Part shown: in pieces, positions 54,501-61,805 of the stretch
How the letters are laid out: the number at the start of each line of letters is the position of its first letter
How positions within the stretch are numbered: the first letter of the stretch is position 1
Assembly: GCA_016718875.1 (NCBI GenBank)
Contig: JADKBL010000003.1
Coordinates: forward strand, 186,001-250,000
DNA: 64,000 nucleotides
Direction of reading: 5' to 3'
Source: Bacteroidota bacterium
GTDB lineage: Bacteria; Bacteroidota; Bacteroidia; Bacteroidales; VadinHA17
Program-made: the position numbers and the translations under genes
The notes under the pieces: generated by a model
What the model saw: only the letters and a program-made list of their open reading frames with translations
Told to the model about the DNA's origin: nothing
Database searches by the model: none

Positions 54501-56969
54501 GTTGGGATTTAAGGAATAGACAAGTGTTCCAAAACCGGAATTGCCCCACATGCTGAACGAAGTGCCTGAAGCATCGGGAGAATTTATGTATTTCTCCTGC
54601 TCCCCGTTTATCTTGTGCCCGTATTGCGGAAAATATTTGAATACAACCAGCAGGTTATCTTTTGAATCACAGCCCAGAGATAACGGTTCCCATGGAAAAT
54701 CAGCCAGCAGGTCGAGACTGTTGGTCTCAACTGACCATTTGTAAATTCTTTTAAGTCTCTGCTCCGAGAAATAAATATTCCCTTTTGAATCGCTGCACAT
54801 CCCTTCCGTAAACTCAAATCCCTTTGCAAGCATTTTTACAGGTTCTTCAGATGAAGAGCTGTTCTTTGGAGTTTTACCGGTTAAAAATAATCTTGCCAGC
54901 TCAACGGGTCGAACCTCCGTATTTGTATTGATGTCATACAGCGGATTATCGGTGGTGAATTTTATCTGGCTGTAATTGTGAACATTCCGAAACTCCAGAT
55001 TCTTACAATCCCAGGTTCTGACAGAATAAGGGTATGGTGTTTTGAATCTGATCACTCTGAACATGTAGAGATTTGCGAACATCAGGTTACTGCAGTTGCT
55101 GATCTCCATAGGCTGGCAGTAAACTCCCTCCCTGCTCTCCTCCTCTAGCTGAAGGGCATACATCTTCCAGTTTGAGACTCTGTTGAACCTTACCTCATTC
55201 CTGACGTGATGCTCAACCGACATAGCATAGATCTTTCCCGGAGTGGTTGTATTTGAAACATAAATTCCTGAATTTGCGTAGCTGCTGGCAGTCCAGATAT
55301 TCTTGAATATCCCGCCACCGCCGTTTGTGACCCACATGCTCCAGTACTGAGTGTCCCATGCCGGATCGGGTCCCTGGACAGGATTCGGTTTTCTGTCCTG
55401 ATTGCCATAACCGCCCCATGGCACATACGGACCTTTCTTCATGCCACCGTGTCCGCCAACAAACTTAACATCATCGAGCATGGATTTCTCACCGCTCATC
55501 CATTTGCAGGCAACCGCCCTGTAGTTATATTCTCCGGTATAAAGGCCCACCCCGGTTACAATGTTTGTACCTCCCTGGGGAGATTCCATCAGCGGTACAG
55601 GAGATCCAAAGCCGCTGAATGCAGGTGTACTTTCACCTATAATAAATTGTGTTGCAATAGGATGAAGACCTATAATTACTGTCTCCGGCTTCAGTTTAAT
55701 AGTCTCCGTTACCCTGTAGAGACCCTGGGGCACATATATTGTCTTGTACTTTTCTATTGCCTTTCTGATTATTTCAGTATCGTCATTTGTTCCGTCACCC
55801 TTTGCACCAAGATCTTTAAGGTTTACCCATGTCTCCATTGGTGGAATGGCCGGAATGTCAGTTGCTGCAGGTGCCGGAAGAGTAGCAAGAACCTCAGATT
55901 CAAACACTGTCTTAAACTCCTGCTCTGCTGTAATGTCTTCCATCTGAAGACCATAGACAAAGCTCTTAATCCTGTATATTTTTGCAGGGACAGCAGTTAC
56001 GGTTTTACTTTTCTTATAACTGATTAACACCGGTACATTCTGGCAGGTAATATTTCTGAGATTTATCTGAAGAATGTCGTTGCCCTCATTTTCAAAAGAT
56101 ATTGCAGGACCTGAAACATTCCGGAACTGACAATCTTCCATATAGAGCTTTTCCCAGTAGCCGGGGTCCACATCAATAACTTTAGGAACATTATTGACAT
56201 TCATTCTTAAAATTGTCAGACCAGCCTGTTGGGTTTTAATTGCAGCTATCCGCTGTCCTTCAAAATATGTATCAAGCATCATGAACTGCCAGCCGGGGGA
56301 GGCTTTGGTTGTATATATTCCGTAATCACCACCAAAGAATCGGACATCTTCCATCTCATTGCCTATGTCGAAAAGACCTGCTTTGCCTTTTCCGATATTA
56401 ATATCACAATGCGCAACAAAGCTATGCTGGGCGTAATGAGTTCTGAGTGCAACCGCGGCTGGATTCCCGTCTTCAATTACTATATCAACATTTGAGAGGG
56501 CACTGTAAAATGTCCCTGCACCAGCATCATTCACAGGCTTTCCCGGTTCAACAACACTGCTGGTGAACCAGAACATATAATTTGCTTTTCCCTTATCGGA
56601 TGCTACCGGCTCCTGATAACCCGGAGTATTCTTCCTGAGAACAAAAACAGGACGTTTCTGACCATACCCTATTATCCTGATGGCAGCAGGAATATAAATT
56701 GTTTTTGAGATTACATAAGTCCCTTCCGGAATGAATATTATTCCGAAATTCTGCTCAAGCTTCATTTTATTGATAGCTCCCTGAAGGGCCTCGGTCACAT
56801 CACTTTTACCGTCTGCAGTGATGTTAAAATTTCCTGATGTGAAATAAAATGCTTCAGGATCTTCAGGCTTCTGAGTGTAATAAGATTTACTTTTAGGAAT
56901 GACTGCCTCTGCTGATAGAATAAAAGAAGTCCATAAGAACAGGACTAAGACAAGATTTTTACGATTCAT
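51537..56969 (-). CDS. Giant secreted multidomain protein: two beta-helices, beta-propeller, ThuA, Ig-like, GH9
   Basis: Protein of 1810 residues with a Sec signal peptide (1-22). Domain order: Pectate_lyase_3-like beta-helix 1 (about 35-350; FTSGNFNITADGKSDVTEAL, GIIFIPEGTYVISKTI). Beta-helix 2 (about 380-690; NLKDLGAKGDGTNDDTEIIRKA, TIYVPQGLYRV). SMP-30-like propeller (about 710-1000; FEFTEGMCSDSKGNIYFSEQ). ThuA (about 1003-1225). CelD_N-type Ig-like domain (about 1240-1345; ILANQVAYDLNGPKTAMV). GH9 barrel (about 1346-1805) with Asp1387 and Asp1391 in GGWCDASGD and a candidate acid Glu1789 in RWSEQWIPHTGW. GH9 enzymes are cellulases and related endo- or exo-glucanases. Reading is uninterrupted and there is no internal start. 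The exact glycan target is unknown. A SusC/D pair is not linked here. Confidence 0.85.
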   Translation of the reverse strand: MNRKNLVLVLFLWTSFILSAEAVIPKSKSYYTQKPEDPEAFYFTSGNFNITADGKSDVTEALQGAINKMKLEQNFGIIFIPEGTYVISKTIYIPAAIRIIGYGQKRPVFVLRKNTPGYQEPVASDKGKANYMFWFTSSVVEPGKPVNDAGAGTFYSALSNVDIVIEDGNPAAVALRTHYAQHSFVAHCDINIGKGKAGLFDIGNEMEDVRFFGGDYGIYTTKASPGWQFMMLDTYFEGQRIAAIKTQQAGLTILRMNVNNVPKVIDVDPGYWEKLYMEDCQFRNVSGPAISFENEGNDILQINLRNITCQNVPVLISYKKSKTVTAVPAKIYRIKSFVYGLQMEDITAEQEFKTVFESEVLATLPAPAATDIPAIPPMETWVNLKDLGAKGDGTNDDTEIIRKAIEKYKTIYVPQGLYRVTETIKLKPETVIIGLHPIATQFIIGESTPAFSGFGSPVPLMESPQGGTNIVTGVGLYTGEYNYRAVACKWMSGEKSMLDDVKFVGGHGGMKKGPYVPWGGYGNQDRKPNPVQGPDPAWDTQYWSMWVTNGGGGIFKNIWTASSYANSGIYVSNTTTPGKIYAMSVEHHVRNEVRFNRVSNWKMYALQLEEESREGVYCQPMEISNCSNLMFANLYMFRVIRFKTPYPYSVRTWDCKNLEFRNVHNYSQIKFTTDNPLYDINTNTEVRPVELARLFLTGKTPKNSSSSEEPVKMLAKGFEFTEGMCSDSKGNIYFSEQRLKRIYKWSVETNSLDLLADFPWEPLSLGCDSKDNLLVVFKYFPQYGHKINGEQEKYINSPDASGTSFSMWGNSGFGTLVYSLNPNHPDETIQPLKKAKMGSVGKIHKALYPTNRWRDYHDFDKVVVKSNEECWVAPDGVTIIPVCYDLARSSGLAEAIPGKPLYVSNEYDKRTVKLDVDDQGNVSNMQRFAEKGEFFSVPEKNGDVYIADGDIYVFNSEGRQKGMIHIPERPNSVAFGGKDKKSLFVTGREALYSAKYVPVPAFKVLAVASADPDHDPMIIKSKAFLEKIASDNNFEIVVTRDASLINEENLSNYKVFVQLHLAPFDMTMDQQIALQHFISRGNGWVGVHAAGLTGTQFKGTSVPYWMWFEHLMGDIIYSPHPAKQTGTILVEDRNHPVTKDLPSSFRFYDEWYEFNKSPRAGVHVLATADESSYKQEIPMGDHPMIWINEKYERAVYIGIGHDTLACTDPNFTKLMRNAILWAANPEKDKEIRTIDNSLKQEITILANQVAYDLNGPKTAMVKSSKPFPSSLSFDIVDAVTLKKEYSGSLKQGMQVEEWSPGVYYSQADFTQFRKSGYYKVTLKYNGKEYSSCDFEIGNKALGKKSIPAITGFFFHQRANSPQELDADKSIVLFGSDKTVDLRGGWCDASGDISKYFSHLAYTNFMNPQQTPMVTWSMINTAETAGKMLDSINALENLKKEAIYGADYIMRSLSPEGYFYMTVFTYFNRDPKARRVVGLLADSKTTSDYQCGFREGGGMGVAVLARIARWGIGGDFTSKQYLDGAEKAFEHLLANSPKYADDGKENIIDDYCALMGATELWITTGKSLYRDEARKRAANLAGRISPQGYFIANDSNRPFWHAADAGLPVIALARYLDKESDPGFRETALTTIRKTLDYNLQITKEVPNPFGYPRQSFLYKDKVMNGFFIPHENESGWWWQGEDARLGSLAAAAIVGGRLVYQGDYAYGVRQDLAEFANSAVSWVLGCNPYNICMMYGYGTNNVPYMSSMYGHGSGRGGISNGITGKDGRGDGTGIDFKMEDNGNEWRWSEQWIPHTGWFLQAVAAMSSDKQ

Positions 56970-57119
56970 GGGATTATCGGATATATGAAATAAAATTAAT
57001 TACATAAATCCAAACCCAATAATATCAGGATCAAGATTATGAATTTTTAACAGAAATAAATCCTCTGCCCGTTTGGTAATTAAGGTTAAGAAAGGTCGCT
57101 AAGATGGAACTTGATTTAG

Positions 57120-57168
57120 TTAAACTTTGTGTCCTCTGTGTTTTTAACTTTGTGCACTCTGTGGTTAA
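57120..57168. repeat. Half-copy of the CTCTGTGGTTAA dispersed repeat
   Basis: The 235-bp gap between the GH5 gene and the 1810-residue gene contains TTAAACTTTGTGTCCTCTGTG followed by TTTAACTTTGTGCACTCTGTGGTTAA. The ending CTCTGTGGTTAA and the word CTTTGTGTCCTC match the right half of the element at 18678-18782. The left half (TTAACCACAGAG) is absent. No gene or promoter was identified in the rest of the gap. Confidence 0.65.
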
Positions 57169-57204
57169 AAAAACTTCGCGTTATCTGAAATTCACAATCT
57201 TCAG

Positions 57205-58329
57205 CTAAATGGTTTTTAACAGCTCTACCATTTTTCTGTCGAGCTTCAATCCTTTGTAATTCTCATACTGAACATCCTTTCTCCCGCTGTCAGCAACCCC
57301 AAATGAGCCCCTGAAACACCACATCGCATAACCCCATTTGTTTTCCTTCCATATTTCAAGGTTGTCTTTCAGAAAAGCAAGTGTGACTTCATGCGGAGTC
57401 TGGTTATAAACTCCGAATTCACCCACATAAACTCCGATACCTCTGCCTTCAATCTCTTTCCATGGCTGGAAATGTTTTACAAGCCTGGCTTTGTCCCAGA
57501 GCTCTCCCCTGTTATCCTTCATCGGCCAGGTTGGAAAAGTATTATTGCCACTTGACCATGCCGCCTTATAATGTGTAACAACTCCGGGTGTATAGCCTCT
57601 GGCGCATTGTGCAATTTTTTGTTCCACAAGATTTGTACTTGGTCTGAAATCGTATCCGTCAATGGCTATCAGCCTGCCGGGATCAACACTTCTTATCTCA
57701 TTTACAAGGTATCTGATAACTTTATCATGCTTCTCCTCTGTTGTACGTGTCGGTTCATTGAAAAGATTAAAACTCACCCTGCTGTTGGGAATTCCTTTAT
57801 ATCTCTCTGCAAAGTGCTTCCAGTGAAATGCGCATGCCCTTAGTGTTTCCTCATCGTCCCATACACTTGTCTTTTCCTTGTACTGAGGCTTGAAAACCAC
57901 ATCGTTAATTGTATAACCGGGTGACCTGTGGAAATTGATACAGACATGCAATCCATACTGCTTTCCCCATTCAACAGCCTGGTCAATCTCTTTCAGATGC
58001 TTCTCCTTCAGTTTATACCAGTCGTCCTCCTCACACCAGCATTTATATGACATTGGAAGTCTGACAAAGTTGAATCCCAGCTCTTTTATTGCTTCAAAAT
58101 CAGACTCTCTGAACGGTTCATTTTTAGCTCCCCACTCAGGTGCGATATCCATCCATTCATCAGGCTTATGTGTAAATTTCTCCTGGAGATTAAATCCTTT
58201 CCAGAGAGGAAGTGTATTATATGAAATATCCTTTTGCTTAAACACTGTTTCCCCGGTCATGTTGTGACCATTAATAAAGGTAAGCGCTCCGGCAGTAGCT
58301 GTTGTTTTGAGGAAGTCTCTCCTTTTCAT
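57205..58329 (-). CDS. GH5 glycoside hydrolase (endoglucanase-like), RR signal
   Basis: Protein of 374 residues with a twin-arginine-like signal (MKRRDFLKTTATAGA). The GH5 barrel has FNFVRLPMSYKCW, HVCINFHRSPGYT, the acid/base Glu192 in FNLFNEPTR and the nucleophile Glu304 in GVYVGEFGVYN, with a downstream Trp in YAMWCFRG. Both catalytic residues are in place, so it should be active, most probably on beta-1,4-linked glucan or mannan. It is transcribed towards the 1810-residue protein. Confidence 0.92.
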   Translation of the reverse strand: MKRRDFLKTTATAGALTFINGHNMTGETVFKQKDISYNTLPLWKGFNLQEKFTHKPDEWMDIAPEWGAKNEPFRESDFEAIKELGFNFVRLPMSYKCWCEEDDWYKLKEKHLKEIDQAVEWGKQYGLHVCINFHRSPGYTINDVVFKPQYKEKTSVWDDEETLRACAFHWKHFAERYKGIPNSRVSFNLFNEPTRTTEEKHDKVIRYLVNEIRSVDPGRLIAIDGYDFRPSTNLVEQKIAQCARGYTPGVVTHYKAAWSSGNNTFPTWPMKDNRGELWDKARLVKHFQPWKEIEGRGIGVYVGEFGVYNQTPHEVTLAFLKDNLEIWKENKWGYAMWCFRGSFGVADSGRKDVQYENYKGLKLDRKMVELLKTI

Positions 58330-58369
58330 GATATTTTTATCTTGTTACTTTTGTCTTTTCCTTATTTTA

Positions 58370-58425
58370 AAACATCCCCCTGCCCCCCTTCGCTCCGCTC
58401 AGGGCAGGCACTTCAAAGGGGGAAT
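58370..58425. repeat. Second copy of the CATCCCCCT...CTTCAAAGGGGGAAT repeat
   Basis: In the gap between the GH5 and propeller genes. Outer words match the copy at 28456-28488; an inserted GC-rich CTTCGCTCCGCTCAGGGCAGG segment makes a second internal pairing. Position in a likely operon gap suggests it is transcribed. Confidence 0.55.
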
Positions 58426-58445
58426 CCCTGCCCATACCACATTTG

Positions 58446-59732
58446 TTATACCATCTTCTTCCTGATGTCTGAAATATCAATTATATACAACTGCCTTCCG
58501 TTACCACCATGAGGTGAATCAATGCAGACCATCTTTCCATCGGGACTGAACCTTGGATGCAGATCGCATCTCCATTCACCTTTGTACTCTGCAGGCAGGG
58601 GAAAGCTTCCGATATCGATCCTCCTGTCGGAAGGAATATGAAACAGGTATGGTATCTGGTTTCTGTCTGAGCCGCTTGCATAATTATCACACAACAGCCA
58701 CTCTTTCCCATTACCCCATGGCAGGTATGTCTGATGACCATTTACCGGCATCTTTTCCTTTCCGAACTGTGTGTACCGTCCTGTCTTGTCTTCAAGAATA
58801 TAAAATCCCCAGGAATTCTCCTCAGGCTTTGTGAAAGCATTTATGTGTGAAGGATCTTCCCAAATGAAATGAGATGTGCTTCCCGATGGATCAATGCAGA
58901 AAAGATCAGTCCCGTCAGGAGAGGCTGTGAACATCCTTGTGGTAAATCCGCCAACAGCCATTGTCTGTCTGTCACTTCGCTCATGACGCCACCTGTGAAG
59001 AAAAGTAAAGCGGGTTCCATCGGTATTGACAAGAAGATGGTTGAACCAGTGGTAATTATCCTGCACAGATGTATCATTATAAGGAATTGATGACAGATCC
59101 TTAAGAGAAAAAAGCATTATGCTTTCAGATTTCTTAAGATCTACTTTGTACAGGCCAATCTCTGAAGGAGCCTTCTTATTTTCAAATGGATCATTTATGC
59201 CCGGATAGCCATATCCCGGCCGCAGGTTCTGAATTCTTGAAAAGCTTGTGCCAATAGCCCAGCTTCCGTCAGGACTTAATGCATATACTGCTTCAGGAAG
59301 AGTACGCATTTTCCCGTTTTTAATATTAAGTATCCTGCTCACAAAATGGTCTTTCTCACGGTCATTCCAAATGATCTCATCCTTTGATCCCGGTATCCAC
59401 TGAAGCATGCATCCCTGCTGCCATCCCCATGATTTACTGGAACCCAGATCAATCCACCTGTCATTATCCTGAAGATCGACCATACCGATCCTGATTTCAT
59501 CATTCGCCTCAGGGGACCGATGCTCAAAATTAACTTGCATTCCAAGAAGGTACCTGTTTGATGGATCAAACTGAAGCTTGTCATAATAACCGAACCAGTG
59601 AAAACCCGGACCTTTGGTTACAGCTCTTACAGGACTGTACGATGAGAATAAACTGCTTCCTCGACCAGTTGATCCGGCATATAAGCCGGCCGAAAGTATT
59701 GTTAATAATTTAACAGCATGTCGTCTTTCCAT
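58446..59732 (-). CDS. Secreted TolB-like beta-propeller protein, possible oligogalacturonate-lyase relative
   Basis: Protein of 428 residues with an RR-containing signal peptide (MERRHAVKLLTILSAGL). It shows repeated propeller blades: FHWFGYYDKLQFDPSNRYLLG, YALSPDGSWAIGTSF, LVNTDGTRFTFLHRW, FTASPDGTDLFCIDP, and RCDLHPRFSPDGKMVCIDSP. The His/Asp-rich blades and overall size resemble PL22-type lyases and related TolB propellers found in pectin clusters. No specific catalytic set could be confirmed, so the enzymatic call is tentative. It is 6 bp downstream of the broken GH43. Confidence 0.7.
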   Translation of the reverse strand: MERRHAVKLLTILSAGLYAGSTGRGSSLFSSYSPVRAVTKGPGFHWFGYYDKLQFDPSNRYLLGMQVNFEHRSPEANDEIRIGMVDLQDNDRWIDLGSSKSWGWQQGCMLQWIPGSKDEIIWNDREKDHFVSRILNIKNGKMRTLPEAVYALSPDGSWAIGTSFSRIQNLRPGYGYPGINDPFENKKAPSEIGLYKVDLKKSESIMLFSLKDLSSIPYNDTSVQDNYHWFNHLLVNTDGTRFTFLHRWRHERSDRQTMAVGGFTTRMFTASPDGTDLFCIDPSGSTSHFIWEDPSHINAFTKPEENSWGFYILEDKTGRYTQFGKEKMPVNGHQTYLPWGNGKEWLLCDNYASGSDRNQIPYLFHIPSDRRIDIGSFPLPAEYKGEWRCDLHPRFSPDGKMVCIDSPHGGNGRQLYIIDISDIRKKMV

Positions 59733-59738
59733 ATCTTG

Positions 59739-60883
59739 TCATTTTTTACCAAAATAACCTAGGTCCCATTTGTCAATCCATTCTATAACTGGCCTGTTAT
59801 CAGAGAATCTTACAGGCAGCCAGATCGAAGTGCCATCAACCGGATTATCCGGTACCCACCTGTCGCCGATGAATATGAAGGCATCCTGTTTTCCCGGCAC
59901 TTTCAGAATATAGGTCCCCTGTGAATTAAGAGAGATATCGGAATCTTTACCCTTAAACGGGTTCCCAAGTTCAGTCCATGGCCCTGCTATTGATTCTGAA
60001 ACAGCTGATCTCCCTGCATTCGGGGCCCAGCCGGTACAGCCTGAGTTGATCATATAATACTTTCCATCCTTTTTAAACATTGTCGGAGCTTCCATAAATC
60101 TGTTAACAAATATTCTCCAGTATCTGCCCGAAGGTGACAGATAATCCTCTGTAAGCAGGGATATGTGAAGTGTACTATTCTCTTCGGATGAGTAGATATG
60201 ATATGCTTTCCCGTCATCATCAACAAATAATGTCATATCACGTGCCATCTGGCCGCGGTGAAAATCCTTGCAAGAATGTTAAGTGAATCCGGATGCTGAG
60301 GCAGGTCCCCTCCCGAATATGCTTTCAGTGCAGATTCCTTTGGAAATTTATCTTTTAATGTACCAGCATTTACCGGCCAGAAATTTGCATTAGGTCTGAA
60401 GATCTTTATTAAAGTAAAAGGCCCTGTTGCCCTGTCACTTATTGCAACCCCTGTAAGTGCATTCTTATGACCCTGTCCCAGTATATCATGATGGAACCAC
60501 ATTACAAATTTCCCGGTCTTTTTGTTGTAAATCACTTTCGGACGTTCAATCTTGCATCCTTTTGCCAGGTAATGCAGCGGATCATCGAATACTTTGAGAA
60601 CAACTCCCTCGTTCTTCCAGTTATAAAGATCGGAGGAGGAATAGCAGCTCACCCCTACCTGTGCATCACTGCCCATCTTACCTTTTGTCATAATCTGGCC
60701 ATACCAGTAATACCTATCTTCAATAACCAGGATGCCTCCAGCGTGTGCATTTATTGTATCTCCTGAAGTGTCAAGCCATGCCCTCCCCGGATAAAAAGCA
60801 TTAATTAACTTTTGTCCTGATAAAATACACGAATTCAGTAAAATAATCAGTGAAAAAAGTAATATGAAAAATCTCAGTTGCAT
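59739..60883 (-). pseudogene. GH43 glycoside hydrolase split by a frameshift
   Basis: Two overlapping frames carry the halves of one GH43 protein. The first (60883-60233) has a lipoprotein-like signal (IILLNSC) and NAHAGGILVIEDRYYWYGQ. The second (from 60248 to 59739) has MARDMTLFVDDDGKAYHIYSS, FMEAPTMFKKDGKYYM and AGPWTELGNPF. The first frame runs into ARIFTAARW, whereas the second frame upstream of its ATG reads KDFHRGQMARDM, as expected. A single lost base near 60268-60272 explains this. The catalytic Asp/Glu region falls in the second half, so neither fragment should be active unless the shift is an error. The intact length would be about 380 residues. Confidence 0.85.
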
Positions 60884-60885
60884 TT

Positions 60886-60939
60886 TGCGTCCTGTGCCTT
60901 TTGCCTTGCGCCATTGCGCCTCTGCGCCATTGCGCCATC
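60886..60939. repeat. GCGCCATTGCGCC repeat tract
   Basis: A run of related words (TGTGCCTTTTGCC, TTGCGCCATTGCGCC, TCTGCGCCATTGCGCC) fills the 54-bp gap between the URO-D-like stop and the GH43 start. It resembles the units at 25084-25178. It directly abuts the premature end of the URO-D-like gene. Confidence 0.55.
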
Positions 60940-61804
60940 AAATCTCAATATCATACTCCCCAAGTTTTAGTAGGATGGCATTTACATTTCCGCAACCATA
61001 ATAAATTACAGGCAGGTTGTGCCGGTGGCATTCATCAATAATTTCCTTTACCCAGGGACGGAAATATTCGCGCCAGTATTCAGGATCAAAGAGCATGGAA
61101 TTTTTATATGCCACATCTCCCCAAATCACAAATCCGTCGAGAAGTCCTTCCGCCGCTTTTATCTGGGCCCTGGTACTGTCCAGATAAAACTGGCCTATCC
61201 TGTTTATAACACTGCCAAGCCGGTCCGGGTACATCCCCAGCCAGAAAAGGAAATTCTCCTGCCCGATAAGACGGGTAAGACATTCAGAACATTCAATTAT
61301 ACTGCCGTAAACAGGGAAATCGGGCCTAAGCTTTCTTACAGTATCTATCCATGGCTGTGAATTTCTCTCAAATCCGTCACCTACTCCTGCAATCTGGTTA
61401 TCACCTGCAGAAAAAAATCTTCTCGGATCGGCAGGATCATCAAAGACAAGATTCTCAAGTTTCTCAATTGTATCGGTATCGAAGGCAATCCACTCCGGCA
61501 TGGGAAAATCAAAGCGTTTTCGTATGGTTGCCAGGAATCCTGTTTTTATCACCACCTCCTCATTGTTTTCACGTACAGTTTCAAATGGTCTGATAAAAGG
61601 ATCCATATTAGGTGTGGTCACGATCCAGTCGAGATCATAATAGTTATATGGACTGGCATCTTCAGGGAGTTTAAGTTCCTCCCTCCACCTGCGGATAAAA
61701 CTACCCCAGAAAAAATCACTTATCGGAACCCTGTCAGGCTCCTGGTGATTTAAAGCCTTGTTCATCCTTTCAATCTTGGCAAGACAGTTTGCAGTACGAT
61801 TCAT
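60938..61804 (-). CDS. Uroporphyrinogen-decarboxylase-like (URO-D superfamily) protein, C-terminally truncated
   Basis: Protein of 288 residues. It begins ERMNKALNHQEPDRVPISDFFWG and continues FVIWGDVAYKNSMLFDPEYWREYFRPW and VIYYGCGNVNAIL, matching URO-D superfamily proteins of carbohydrate clusters and methyltransferase relatives. Full-length members continue for about 70-80 residues past the GNVN block. Here the frame stops after LKLGEYDIEI, where a dispersed repeat begins. True heme-pathway HemE is excluded by sequence and context. Function in these clusters is unknown; the truncation suggests loss of function. It is 1 bp after the GH95-like gene. Confidence 0.75.
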   Translation of the reverse strand: MNRTANCLAKIERMNKALNHQEPDRVPISDFFWGSFIRRWREELKLPEDASPYNYYDLDWIVTTPNMDPFIRPFETVRENNEEVVIKTGFLATIRKRFDFPMPEWIAFDTDTIEKLENLVFDDPADPRRFFSAGDNQIAGVGDGFERNSQPWIDTVRKLRPDFPVYGSIIECSECLTRLIGQENFLFWLGMYPDRLGSVINRIGQFYLDSTRAQIKAAEGLLDGFVIWGDVAYKNSMLFDPEYWREYFRPWVKEIIDECHRHNLPVIYYGCGNVNAILLKLGEYDIEI

Positions 61805-61805
61805 A

